A stretch of 64,000 nucleotides of DNA from Schistocerca nitens (Eukaryota; Arthropoda; Insecta; Orthoptera; Acrididae), in the NCBI RefSeq assembly GCF_023898315.1, contig NC_064614.1, positions 72,242,501 through 72,306,500 of the forward strand. The letters run 5' to 3'. The number at the start of each line of letters is the position of its first letter. Position 1 is the first letter of the stretch. Under the pieces are notes generated by a model, which saw nothing but the letters and a program-made list of their open reading frames with translations, had not been told where the DNA came from and made no database searches. The position numbers and the translations under genes were made by a program. Of the stretch, positions 35,641 through 46,084 are shown one piece after another.

Positions 35641-35760
35641 CCAATGCTTGTGATTTTTATTTAAATAAGCGGTGGCAGAGTTCGAACCAAGGACCGAGGA
35701 CAATCTGATTGCTAATCGCAGAAATCACAGACACTACGCCGAGACCACACCATATCAAAG
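35641..35760 (-). repeat. tRNA-like head joined to the LINE leader
   Basis: The reverse strand contains a B box (GGTTCGAACTC) and an A-box-like TGGTCTCGGCGTAGTG at tRNA spacing, so this 85-nt segment derives from a tRNA. It continues without a gap into the 5' leader of the LINE at 33895-35640. It may be a SINE, or an RNA polymerase III-type promoter carried by the LINE. Confidence 0.5.
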
Positions 35761-35981
35761 CAAATTTAGCAAATAACAAAGCCATTCATGTGACTGATTA
35801 TTGGAGATATGCAGTATAGGTGGTGTCCTGTAAACATAAATAAATAATCAAAGCAGATTTTTTTCTATCATTCGTTCATATCGTAAGAGGTTCTGAGTCT
35901 AGTTCGACTCACAATTATTATATTTCATAACCATATTTCGTTGGACCATAAGAGACACTTGATCTAGATTGAGTCACTATA

Positions 35982-36505
35982 TCGCACCCTAAGACACAAA
36001 AGAAAGAAAGCAACCCACCACGAAAGAATTATCCAAATAGGACGGAAATTGGTAGGTATAGTGTGAGAACAAACAAATGATTACAATTTCAGAAAAAGTG
36101 GATGATTTATTGCAGAGAAAGAGCTTCAGAAACTGAGCAAGTTAGAAATTCTGAGGGATATCGCACCACATACTGTTTAACTGGTGCGTTATATTGTCAA
36201 AATCCTGAGCTGGTGTTAGGTATCTGCCCATGATGTTGCAGTCATTTTCAACTGGGCAGAGATCTGACTCACCAAATGGACAGAATTTGGCGCAATATCC
36301 AACAGCTCTATCAATCAATGTCATGCAGAGTAACGGCTTGCATAAGAGCCAGAGACGAACCAACGCGTTATATACTTGCTCAGTGTATGAAGCTCGTTCT
36401 TTTGAACCGTGTAGTAATTTGTTTGCCCGTACATGGGCATCACATCTACCGATTTTGATAATTCCTCCTAGTTGTACGTTTTCCTTTTTTATTTGCCTTA
36501 GAGCG
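35982..36505. mobile_element. Tc1-like deletion derivative with long terminal inverted repeats
   Basis: A TA lies on both sides (35980-35981, 36506-36507). The ends are inverted (CGCACCCTAAG on the left, the complement of CTTAGAGCG on the right), and pairing continues for roughly 100 bp (GGAATTATC, AATCGGTAG-like blocks). The plus strand at 36276-36400 keeps a Tc1 C terminus (QQLYQSMSCRVTACIRARD). Most of the transposase is gone, leaving a MITE-like remnant of 524 bp. Confidence 0.68.
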
Positions 36506-36507
36506 TA

Positions 36508-37889
36508 TCTATAGAAAGTTAATTAAACACACCCAACAAAACAACATAATATGGTTGGGAAAAATAAAGAGATTATCTATAAACAGCACCAACACCCATG
36601 CTTAATCTACAGTATAATAGCGCTTTACGAAAACCCGTATGAGCACCTCGAAACACTTCCTGTTTCCTGTGTGTTAATATTGTTTGCATACTACAATAAT
36701 TTAGCGGTGTGTTTACAGTGGTGGAACAATAAGACTCAGACACAGCTTTGGTTATATTACGAGAAATCTCCTCTCAATTACAGGATGTAAGATGGTACCA
36801 AATTCTATGAATAATTAGTATGATAGTACGAAGGCAAAAAGCATTACCGACAAACGTTCATAGCGAAAATGTGGTTTAGTTTTGGCGGGCATGGGAACTA
36901 AATAATGAAATTCTGCCGGAGAATTTTTGCATTGAAAGAGAAGCGACCTACGAATATGTTTTAAGCAATTTTGGAGGGTAATGTTGGAAATGTAAGTTCG
37001 GTTTGAGCGAAGAATGTGACTGAAGTACAAACGTTTGTATTAACAGTAGCTTTGTGAATGGTAAACATATCTCTCCAATACACAAATTCGTGCAATAAGC
37101 TGTGTTGATCATCTGAAGCCCTCGTAATTGTATCGCATTTTCTTACCTACTAGAAATGCTTGAAACCGGTTAGTCTTTTACCCTGATACTATGGAAGGAC
37201 CGGTCTGGGATAACATTAGACTGTGGATGATTAAAACACTCGTGATCTTTGATACTGGGCTAAATTTTCAAGAATTAATATGTACTAAGAAAACTTACTA
37301 ATAGACTACCTCCTCAGTCTTTACAGCGCGTTCATTACGCCATGTCCGGTTAGCAGTCACAGAGTCATAATCATGATTAGCTGTTTTTATATAAGGACCT
37401 TGACAGCAGAATGCTCTGATGAAGTCGGTATGACGTAGAAATGCACTTTGGCATAGTAAAAATGATAAGCAGACTGAAGACATAAATTACTATTCAGTTT
37501 TCCATTTATTTTAGTGTCTCGGATTGGCAAGAATAACCACCTGTCTACAGTGATAGTAAGTACTTGCTCCCACTAACAAAAAGGCGTTTAAAACTTCTTG
37601 ATATTCTGCTTAAAAATTGAATGTTGGCGTGGTCATATCAAGTAAACTGCATGATCTTTTGTACGTAGAAACATAGGCAGGCACAGCCTTAACAGACCTT
37701 TGCTGGGACACAGTTTCACACATAAACATTTGTATCTCTTTCCGTTTTGTCATTTCACACTCTTTATATAATAAATTACGCCTGCGGCGGCGATTAATTC
37801 ATTCTATTTGTGTAGTTCATTCTGTATCTTTGTCAGCCAGTGTTGTGTGTGCTTTTGGTAAATGTAATGCTCCTTTTAATTTGCAGGTG
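36508..37889. other. Unassigned AT-rich DNA
   Basis: No repeat, terminal inverted repeat or coding motif recognised. Frames of 60-79 codons are scattered on both strands. Confidence 0.55.
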
Positions 37890-37900
37890 TGCTATAAAAA

Positions 37901-38098
37901 GCCGGCCCGTGTGGCCGTGCGGTTCTAGGCGCGTCAGTCTGGAAGCGCGTGACCGCTACGGTCGCAGGTTCGAATCCTGCCTCGGGCATGGATGTGTGTG
38001 ATGTGCTTAGGTTAGTTAGGTTTAAGTATCTCTACGTTCTAGGGGACTGATGACCACAGATGTTGAGTCCCATAGTGCTCAGAGCCATTTGAACCATT
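37901..38098 (+). mobile_element. tRNA-headed SINE, full length
   Basis: A box (GTGGCCGTGCGGTTC) and B box (GGTTCGAATCC) are present, and the tail ends in GAGCCATTTGAACCATT. The duplication TGCTATAAAA at 37890-37899 and 38099-38108 marks the insertion. Confidence 0.94.
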
Positions 38099-38108
38099 TG
38101 CTATAAAA

Positions 38109-38942
38109 GCGTTTGGAACACATCTTTTCGATGTCAGAGATTTGAAATGCTGTTTATTTCACAGCTATGTATCGCTTTTCAGCTAGTTCGCTCGTTGCAT
38201 ATCAAAGTTTTTCATAGTACAGTCTGGGTAAATATGTCCTGCAGTCTGCTATCATTACGAGGCGTTAGCTGCATACAGAAGGGAGCGAATGTGTCATAAC
38301 ATGTACATAGTTATTTAATCCACCTTCCCCCGCCAATGACAATTTGTTTTTACCTTAAGCACTAATTGCTTCTTTAGGAAAGAATAAGTAACTGGAAGAT
38401 CAAATTCAAACTAGGTGCACGTTTAGGCCATCTCTTATTCGAACGGAACGTTCAGATTTAAACGAAATACAGTGGTGAGCTTCCCTTGTATAAACGTTAC
38501 AGCACCAACTATTCCTGATTGAAATGCGCAGTATTGGCATGTGAACGAGTTGCTAGGGAGCAGAATGCTACCATTTCGACAGAAGGGCTTATCCCTCAGT
38601 GACATTTGGTCTGGTTCAGGGTGTGCTGGTACGACAGTACAACGTTACTCGATTGACTGAATAGATATATATACTCCGCGACATGTGTCTACAGCTTAAC
38701 GCTATAGCGACGATAGAACTGGACCCCGGACATTTTAGCCACAGTATCTTAACGAGTCGAAGACCATCTACGGAGTAAAACTGCAACGTGTATGTGGACT
38801 TGAGTGCGTCGAAATTTCGGCGATACTTACTGGCGCCTTGAGAGTTGGTATCATAGTATGGGCTTAAATTTCTCAGGTACATAAATGACTCAGTCTACTA
38901 CGGTTACATGAAGGCTCTCACGGCCAAACTGAGTGGAAAATG
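38109..38942. other. Unassigned DNA
   Basis: Nothing recognised. The 88-codon minus-strand frame at 38616-38882 has no known motif. Confidence 0.55.
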
Positions 38943-38944
38943 TA

Positions 38945-40254
38945 CGAGGGGGTGGGGGTTCAATAATCAATGCAACACATTTTTTTTTCAAACAATTTAT
39001 GTTGAAAGAAACTGTGGCATTTGTTGTGAGACATCGAGAAATATACCCGCTTCATTCCCGGTAGTTTCATGAAGTTTCAACAGGTGGCGGTGCTATTCGT
39101 AACTTTTAAAATGGCGTATGTAACGGAAATGCATGCCAAGCAGTGAGCTTCAGATGAGCTGTTCGTGAAAAACTAGTATTCATAGGCGCTTGCAGATTGT
39201 CTACGGAGACCCGACAGTGATCAAAAGCACGGTAAGTCGTTGGGCAAGGCGTCTATCCGTATCGCAACGAGGTGGCGCAAATTTTTGCGATCTCCCGCGT
39301 CCCAGCCGGCCGCACACAACTGTGACTCTTGTAATGTTGGAACGTGCGGACACTCTCATTTGAGGTGATGAATGGATCACAATAAAAATGAACGTAAATA
39401 TTGGTAGCACTAACACACTCGTCCACCAATTTGGGTACTCAAAGGTGTGTTCCCGCTTGGTTTCTCATCGTCTAACACAGCACGATAAAGGGTAACGAAG
39501 GACTATCTGTGTGGAATTTCTTGCTCATTACAAATCTGGTCGTGGTAGTTTTTTGTCGAAAATCGTCACAGACTATGGAAAAATGGGTTCATCCCTTAGA
39601 ACGGGGATTAAAACGGCAATCCATGGAATGACGCCACAGCACCTCTTCACTGAAAAGAAGTTCAAAGCCACAGCTGATAAAGTTATTGGGATGGTCACCT
39701 AGAACTGTGACCTGGTTATTCTGTTTGCTATCCTGCCTCATGGTGGAACGATCAATTGTGAAGTGTACTATGCGACCCTCAGGAAACCGAAAAAACCATT
39801 TCGGCTTGATGATAGCCACAAAAATACATACGAAATTGTCCTTCTCCATGACAACGCAAGGCTTCACACAATTCTGCGCACAGCAGATGAGCTCATAAAA
39901 CATTATTTAACTCTTCTCTCTCATCCACCTTACAGCGAGGATCTCGCACCTTCCCTATTTCATGTGTTTGGCTCAGTGAAGGATGTAAACCGCGGGTAGC
40001 AGTACTTAGATGATGAGGAGGTTACTGATGCAGCAAGACATTGGTTCCAATGTCGAACATTAGAGTGGTACCACGTGGGCGTACAGGCCTCGAAGTAAGG
40101 TGGCGTAGGGATGTCGCACTGAACAGAGGTTATGTTGCAAAACAGGGTTTTGTAGCCAGGAGAGTGAGGAATACAGTGTATTGCAATCCCAAATAAAAGC
40201 TACATCCTTTCAGGGGGAGAAAAATTGTGTTGCGTCACTTACTGAACGTCCGCG
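38945..40254 (+). mobile_element. mariner-like element with both ends
   Basis: The element is 1310 bp, the usual size for mariner, between TA dinucleotides at 38943-38944 and 40255-40256. The ends are inverted over about 28 bp (CAATAATCAATGCAACACA against CAGTAAGTGACGCAACACA). The plus strand carries a decayed transposase: LSKIVTDYGK where FLDRIITGDE is expected, KKFKATADKVIGMV at about 39655, LLHDNARLHTI with the second catalytic Asp at about 39845, and HPPYSEDLAPSLFHVFGS with the third Asp at about 39940. The first Asp block is degraded and several frame changes occur. It shares termini with the copy at 4919-5705. Confidence 0.82.
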
Positions 40255-40399
40255 TATTTCGCTCAGACTATCCCTACTTGATACTGTCCTGTAGTTATAT
40301 TCTCACACGTGTTAGATGCTGTTATAGAGCTTCACTTAGATAGTTTGCATCCTTAGCAGAACTTTTTTGCAGTGAACACATGGTGTGTCGTGCGGCGAT

Positions 40400-40530
40400 C
40401 ACTCTCTTTTTAAAAAAATTGAAAAGGAACGATCGTTCAATCGTTTATTAGATGACCGGTTTCTGCACTCTGAAGGTGCCATCATCAGATCTGTGAAGGT
40501 ATAACATAACAGGTTTGAGGGAGCGCTTAC
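40400..40530. repeat. End of an unclassified MITE-like repeat
   Basis: The stretch around GACCGGTTTCTGCACTCTG and CATCATCAGATCTG looks like one end of a foldback-type repeat. A partner end is not visible before the next element begins. Confidence 0.3.
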
Positions 40531-40952
40531 ATGAGTTAACTATAGCAGAACTGTTAAGGGGCTCCGCAAAGGCTCAAAATCATGAAAAGTTCAATTTTTA
40601 CTTTTTTGAGTTTTCTGAATCTGCAGACTATCACCTTTTAATAGATATATAATTTATTCAATTCCGAAGACTACAGCTATTTTTAAATTTTTTTTGAAAT
40701 GTGTTCTACATGGGCGTGACCCACTGTGGCGCTGTTAAACTGCTGTCAAATGGTGTTATTATTAACGTCCGTGTTCATCAGGTACATTTTAGTGATGTGA
40801 GATAAAGTATGTGTTGTGGCTAACCTGTGATGGTTGAATATATATCGCTGGTGTGATTGTCGATTGTTTCATGTTTATTTACTCTGTCGTTATCTCGAAA
40901 ATATTCGTAATTAATTCTGTTTCTTGAGTCTCTGTTTTGTTGAAGTATAATA

Positions 40953-41797
40953 ATGAGTAAAAGTAAAGTTATTAGAAATCCTCTGAAGGCTTTTAAGAAA
41001 AGGAGAAATGTTGGAAAGCCAAAGGTATGTGTTATTACTGTAAACAATAAAGACGATGAAAATCCCCAACATAGCTTGTGTCCCAAAGAAGAAGACAGTT
41101 GGTGTAAATATAACAAAGGATTGCTAACTGGTGAAGTGTACACTCATAAGCATAGTCTCTCAAATGGCTCTGAGCACTATGGGACTTAACTACTGTGGTC
41201 ATCAGTCCCCTAGAACTTAGATCTACTTAAACCTAACTAACCTAAGGACATCACACACATCCATGCCCGAGGCAGGATTCGAACCTGCGACCGTAGCAGT
41301 CGCGCGGTTCCGGACTGCGCGCCTAGAACCGCTAGACCACCGCGGCCGGCCATAAGCATAGTCTGCCTCATGCAATAATGGAGGTGATAAAACCTATTTT
41401 CAGAGACTTAGCAGCACTTGAACTGTTGGAAAATTGTATTCACGGAAAAACTCAAAACCCCAATGAAAGTGTAAATAGTGTTATATGGTCGAGAATCCCC
41501 AAGACTGTATTTGTTGGAATAGAAACACTTCACTTTGGTGTGTATGATGCAATTGCGACTTTCAATGATGGCAACATTGTAAGGTGCAAGGTATTTAGAA
41601 ATATGGGAATGAAGATAGGTTCTAACATGGTACGAGCGATGCTTGCTTTAGACAAGGAACGCCTTCGGGCTGCAGACAGGGCTGTAAAGAGTCTAGAAAT
41701 ACAAGCAAGAGTAAACAGGAGGAGGAACAAGAGGAAGCTGGAGGAGGAGTTTGCAGAGGATGAAGATAATCCATCCTATGGACCTGGAATGCACTAA
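40953..41797 (+). pseudogene. Kolobok-like transposase (Mutator-type domain), truncated and SINE-interrupted
   Basis: The frame opens MSKSKVIRNPLKAFKKRRNV with a basic N terminus. It then jumps to QHSLCPKEEDSWCKYNKG, which lies near the end of the catalytic region in the family, so several hundred codons are missing between DDENP and QHSL. A SINE splits the frame at THKHSL (41159-41350). The frame then resumes HKHSLPHAIMEVIKPIFRDL, followed by CIHGKTQNPNESVNSVIW, RIPKTVFVGIETL and a basic, acidic C-terminal tail ending at 41797. This matches the domain Pfam calls Mutator-like transposase. Apart from the SINE, no stop interrupts the two remaining coding parts, so the copy is fairly young. Confidence 0.78.
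41159..41350 (-). mobile_element. tRNA-headed SINE inside the Kolobok-like gene
   Basis: Minus-strand SINE with B box complement GGATTCGAACC and head ending in GGCCGGC. The 14-bp duplication CATAAGCATAGTCT at 41145-41158 and 41351-41364 lies in the transposase frame, so the empty site can be read directly. Confidence 0.96.
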
Positions 41798-42206
41798 AAA
41801 GTTAATCCAATCTTTGTCGCTCGATTCCCAAAACTTTTATTTTCTCATACTAATTACATGTTTTCTAAGGATCTTCCAAACATATTTGTTTCAAACTTTC
41901 AGTAAATGTTACACAGTACCTTCTGCATAATTTAACACAGCCTTTTTCCAAAAAAACTGTATATTTTTGAATATATAAATAAAAAATTACAAAAAAATGT
42001 TGTGAATTTTCATTACAATTGAAATAAAATCATCTTTAATAACTGAACTAAAATTTTGTAAAATCCCTGTGTTAAGTTGTAGCCCATATTCCAATAAATA
42101 ATCTGTAAAAAGTTCAACTTCCTACCTCAAACACTTTGTGAGGAAAGATGTAATTTATAAGCGTTATTTTAACATTGCAAGTATAGGGCGTTCCGGAGCC
42201 CCTTAA

Positions 42207-42670
42207 TCACCCCAGTACAAATGACAGTTCCGACAATGCAGTACATTCTTATATCTTATGCATGGGGTACTACAGCCGTCAGTGCTCGTGCGTATCGCTA
42301 TCCAGTGACTTTCCTCATGTCGCTGTAAGTCGGAGGAACGGGCAGGCCTGTCCATTCGACGAATCTGCTCTCTTTCCAGGAGCTCCTTCACCTGCACTCT
42401 TCGATGAAGTATCCCATTGTCATTCGCGACAATGAAACCAGGGCCGAATGCACCCATTAAATGCCGTGGGGAAGATGTACAGTCTCACATTTACCAGTGA
42501 ATGTAACGTGTTCAAAGACCTGGAGGTCAATATGCACATGGAGCTTTATGCCTCTTCACATCATAACCCTTGGGCAACCAAAACGATGATGTTAGACAGT
42601 TTTCGCGGGCGCATTACCCGTTCCCACTTGTCACCATATGAAATGTCCGTTCTGTACTGTCAAAAATGAT
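42207..42670 (-). pseudogene. Tc1-like transposase fragment, minus strand
   Basis: The minus-strand frame 42203-42457 reads IVANDNGILHRRVQVKELLE, then REQIRRMDRPARSSDLQ, the second catalytic Asp block (DNaRpH) and the WPARSPDLNP block of Tc1 transposases, both decayed; the third catalytic residue after SPDLNPIE is not preserved. Sequence to 42670 seems to continue upstream into the earlier part of the DDE domain without an open frame. It touches the Kolobok-like element at 42206. Confidence 0.6.
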
Positions 42671-42806
42671 CGTTTGGTTGGTAGATGTGGTATGGTCTGA
42701 GGAAGCATATTGTTGCGATTACAGTGCAATTATTGCCTTTGAATAAAAGTGTCATTTCTGTTCGTCTCATTGCGTTTTTCTTTATTTACCTTGTGTTCCA
42801 TAAGGC

Positions 42807-43100
42807 GCCAACGGCCTTACCGCAGTGCTAACACCGTTTATCGTCACGTCACTGAATTTAAGCACTGTCGGGCTCGGCAGGCACTTGGATGGGTGGCCAT
42901 CCGGTCTGCCACGCGCTGTTGGAGGTGCACTCAGCTCTTGTGAGGCAAACTGAGGAGCTACTTGACTGAGAGCGGTGTGCTGATCACTTGCCCCTCCATA
43001 TCCGCAACCAGTTACGCCTGTGGGCGGAGGATGACATGGCGGCCTATCTCTACCGTTGTGCCTTCATAGGTCTGTTCGTGAGGAGTTACTATACAGCACA
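42807..43100 (+). mobile_element. SINE with a 5S rRNA-derived head
   Basis: Bases 42807-42922 follow 5S rRNA from GCCAACGGCC through AAGCACTGTCGGGC and GGCACTTGGATGGGTGGCC to CTGTTGG, including the internal control region for RNA polymerase III. A SINE body follows (GTGCACTCAGC, GAGGAGCTAC, GCGGAGGATGACATGGCGG). It is not a functional 5S gene: the head has several mismatches and is fused to the SINE body. The same body follows a tRNA head at 48262. Confidence 0.85.
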
Positions 43101-43318
43101 AGTTCTCTCTACGTGTCGTCCCAGTTTCATAGAGCTGTGTTGCTTGGCAGTGACACCTCACGAGAGAGATACTTTCGTCCTTGAGTACTATTTAACAACA
43201 GTACATAATTTTTCGTACACTTCTTTAAAAAATTATAAAATATTATCTAAATCTGTGTAGTGAAAACTATAAAAAAGGAAGTTTCATCAGAGAAGGGCGA
43301 GGAGCGGTGCAGTATTAA

Positions 43319-43877
43319 GGGGCTCCGGAACGCCCTATACTTGCAATGTTAAAATAACGCTTTTAAATTACATCTTTCCTCACAAAGTATTTGAGGTAGG
43401 AAGTTGAACTTTTTACAGATTATTTATTGGAATATGGGCTACAACTTAGGGATTTTACAAAATTTTGGTTCAGTTATTAAAGATGATTTCTTTTTCAATT
43501 GTAATGAAAATTCACATTTTTTTGCAATTTTTTATTTATATATTCAAAAATATACAGTTTTTTGGAAAAAGGCTGTGTTAAATTATGCAGAAGGTACTGT
43601 GTAACATTTACTGAAAGTTTGAAACAAATATGTTTGGAAGATCCTTAGAAAACATGTAATTAGTATGAGAAAATAAAAGTTTTGGGAATCGAGCGACAAA
43701 GATTGGATTAACTTTTTAGCGCATTCCAGGTCCATAGGATGGATTATCTTCATCCTCTGCAAACTCCTCCTCCAGCTTCCTCTTGTTCCTCCTCCTGTTT
43801 ACTCTTGTTTGTATTTCTAGACTCTTTACAGCCCTGTCTGCAGCCCGAAGGCGTTCCTTGTCTAAAGCAAGCATCGC
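43319..43877 (-). mobile_element. Kolobok-like element, 5'-truncated copy
   Basis: This is the mirror of the 3' part of the element at 40558-42202. It starts after TTAA (43315-43318) with GGGGCTCCGGAACGCC and runs through the 3' flank into the C-terminal coding region (minus strand, to about 43877). There it joins a Tc1 element. The two copies look more than 95% alike over 550 bp. The other end is lost. Confidence 0.85.
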
Positions 43878-43999
43878 TTGTGATTAAGGCCACATGAACG
43901 GAATTTGAAGGCGGAATGGTAGTTGGAGCTACACACATGAGACCCCCATTTCGGAAATCGTTTCGAAATTCAGTATTCCGCGATCCACAGTGACTTTAA

Positions 44000-45374
44000 G
44001 GGGACCATACCGTGTCTATCTAAACCATGTCAATTTAGGCAAGTATTTGACCCATTTCTGAAAAAAACTAATTGATGCAGAACTTGAATATTTTCACTGT
44101 ACGTTAGCCGATGCTAATAGAGTCAACTGTACTAAAATCTACTTTATCCATTTTACACTTTTTAAGAAATACATCTTTAAATTTATTAACAAAAAATATT
44201 AAATTTTTTGTGCAGAAAATTTTTTTTCTGAACTTACTAATGGTCGAATAATAATGTATTGAGTACCAGAGGTGGATCTTTATGTTATGCAGAATCTCTG
44301 AAAATTTGATTCATTTATCTATGATAGTTTCTGATATAACGAGGTATATGTACTGAAAATTTTAGTTTGCGAGGACTTCAAAGAAAATACTTCTGAAATT
44401 TGTCACAGTTAATTAAAACTGTCCTGCTGCATACGATGGCCCTTTTTTGGCCTCTAGCAGGTCTTCAAGCTTCTTTTTCGCCTTTCTGGATGTTTGTCTT
44501 GCTTTCTTGGCCATATTAGAAGCAGACCTCTCTGCATCGGCTATACTAATTTTATGTCAGTATTGCAGCCCAGTGATCATATTACCACCAAGATTAATAC
44601 CCAGCTTTTTCCGTACTCAACACTTTCCAATGTTACCACAATTGATTGTAGTAACAGCACCACGAACTCCTAGTTTCATTGTATGCATGCCTACAAATAC
44701 AGTTTTAGGAAGGCGGTTCCAAATTATGCTGCTAAAACATTCATTTGGGTTCTATGTCTGCCAATGCAGACATTCGCTTAGAAAGTCAGGATGAACCAAG
44801 TCTCTGAAAATAGGTTTAATTGCTGTAATAACAGCAGCAGGAAGAGAATGCTGGTGAGAATAAGATTCTCCAGTGCCCTGAGTCCTATTGTATTTGGACT
44901 ACGAATTTTCTTATGGAAGAATATTACCCAAACATCTCTCTTCATTGCCTCCAGATTTTCTTTATTTCTCCTAATTGCCTGCCCATAGTATACCTGCAAG
45001 TTTTCTATTTCAGTTTTAGTTAACCGACCCTGCCTAGTCAACAATTTTCCATCTCCTAATTTTTTTCCTCTCGTATCAACAGTTAGTTTTCTCAGCCTTG
45101 TTCCCAAACGTTTTTGAACATGGCCTACACATTCTATTTTGGTAATAATGGCATCTCCAAACGGCTTAGATGTGACAATGGGTGGGCTGACAGTGGGTGA
45201 CAGAAAAGTGGGCATGGCACATAAACACACTTGGTAGGAAAATGCTCTTTAAACGCTCGAAAAAAAATTTTCAGCAAAATCCTTTTCAGAGTATTTAAAT
45301 AAAACCATAATCTACCGAAATATGATGAAAACCGAAAATCGATTTTTTTCGACCTGAACCACGGAGTGGTCCCC
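44000..45374 (-). mobile_element. Kolobok-like DNA transposon, second family
   Basis: TTAA on both sides (43996-43999, 45375-45378) and inverted ends (GGGGACCATACCGTG against GGGGACCACTCCGTGG). The ends differ from the GGGGCTCCG family nearby, so two related families are present. The minus strand holds the C-terminal half of a transposase. At 1375 bp it is an internally deleted, non-autonomous copy. Confidence 0.82.
44440..45230 (-). pseudogene. Kolobok-like transposase C-terminal half
   Basis: The frame 44778-45230 (150 codons) reads ITKIECVGHVQKRLGTRLRK, LTVDTRGKKLGDGKLLTRQG and TEIENLQVYYGQAIRRNKEN, the conserved block before the end of the catalytic region. A frame change follows, after which PAAVITAIKPIFRDLVHPDF, NPNECFSSIIWNRLPKTVFV and a basic tail (SNMAKKARQTSRKAKKKL) can be read down to about 44440. 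The N-terminal two thirds are absent. The C-terminal part aligns well with 41365-41797, which supports one transposase family with divergent ends. Confidence 0.76.
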
Positions 45375-46084
45375 TTAATGGGCTATGTCAGCAGACGACC
45401 GACGTGAGTGCCTTTGCCAACAACACCAAATCGCCTGCTGCACTGTATCGGCTGGACACCAGACGACTGGGAAACCATGGCCTAGTCATATGAGTCCCGA
45501 TTGCAGTTGTTGAGAGCTGCTTGTAGAGTTTCACTGTGGCGCAGACTCTATGAAGCCATGGACCCAAGTTGCCAACAAGGTGCTGCGCATTTGGTAGTGG
45601 CTCCATAAGGGTTTGGACTGTGTTTACATGTAGTAGACTGGATCCTTTAGTCCAACTGAATCGGTCATTAACTGGGAATTGTTACGTTCAGCTACATGGA
45701 GACCATTTGCAGCCATTCATGGAATTTATGTTCCCAAACAACGACGGAATTTTTATGGCTGACATTGTGCCAGCATTGTTAGTGAATTTTTAGTAGAACA
45801 CTCTAGACAGTTTTAGCTTAAGGTCGGCCACCCACATCACCCGACATGAATCCCATTGAACAGTTATGGGACGTAACGAGAGATCGTTTCTGGCACGAAA
45901 TCGTACATCGGCAACAGTTTCGTAAGTATGGATGGCCATAGACATTTCATGTCTCAGTATTTCTGCAGGGAACTTCCAACGGCTTGTTGACTCCATGCCA
46001 AGTATAGTTGCTGCATGACGCCGGCCAAAAGAAGGCCCGGTACATGATTAGGAGGTGTACCATGTCTTTTGTCACCGCAGTGTA

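Larger units (their letters stand above)
40558..42202 (+). mobile_element. Kolobok-like DNA transposon, internally deleted
   Basis: TTAA lies exactly on both sides (40554-40557, 42203-42206). The ends are inverted: GGGGCTCCGCAAAGGC on the left and the complement of GCGTTCCGGAGCCCC on the right. Inside are a short N terminus and a C-terminal transposase half, so the middle of the gene was lost and the element depends on others to move. TTAA targets are used by Kolobok and piggyBac; the transposase is not piggyBac-like. It also contains a SINE at 41159-41350. A second end of the same family lies at 43319. Confidence 0.82.
43878..46082 (+). mobile_element. Tc1-like element split by a Kolobok-like insertion
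   Basis: The left piece at 43878-43995 encodes a Tc1 helix-turn-helix (HETPISEIVSKFSIPRSTV). The right piece at 45379-46082 encodes the rest: DDWETMAWSYESRLQLLRA with the first Asp block, MDPSCQQGA, LVQLNRSLTGNCYVQL, FPNNDGIFM leading to a degraded second Asp block, SPDMNPIEQLWD at about 45840-45870, and FQRLVDSMPSIVAA. It ends at GTCACCGCAGTG followed by TA (46083-46084). The Kolobok-like element 44000-45374 sits between the pieces. Some sequence between the helix-turn-helix and the first Asp block is also missing. Frames are broken in many places. Confidence 0.72.

Noticed and set aside
40554-42206. piggyBac element, because of the TTAA duplication
   Set aside because: The ends are GGGGCTCC rather than the usual piggyBac CCC-type ends, and the protein matches a Mutator-type transposase domain with no piggyBac signature.
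42807-42922. A 5S rRNA gene
   Set aside because: The match to 5S is imperfect, and the sequence runs directly into a SINE body with no terminator T-run after the head.
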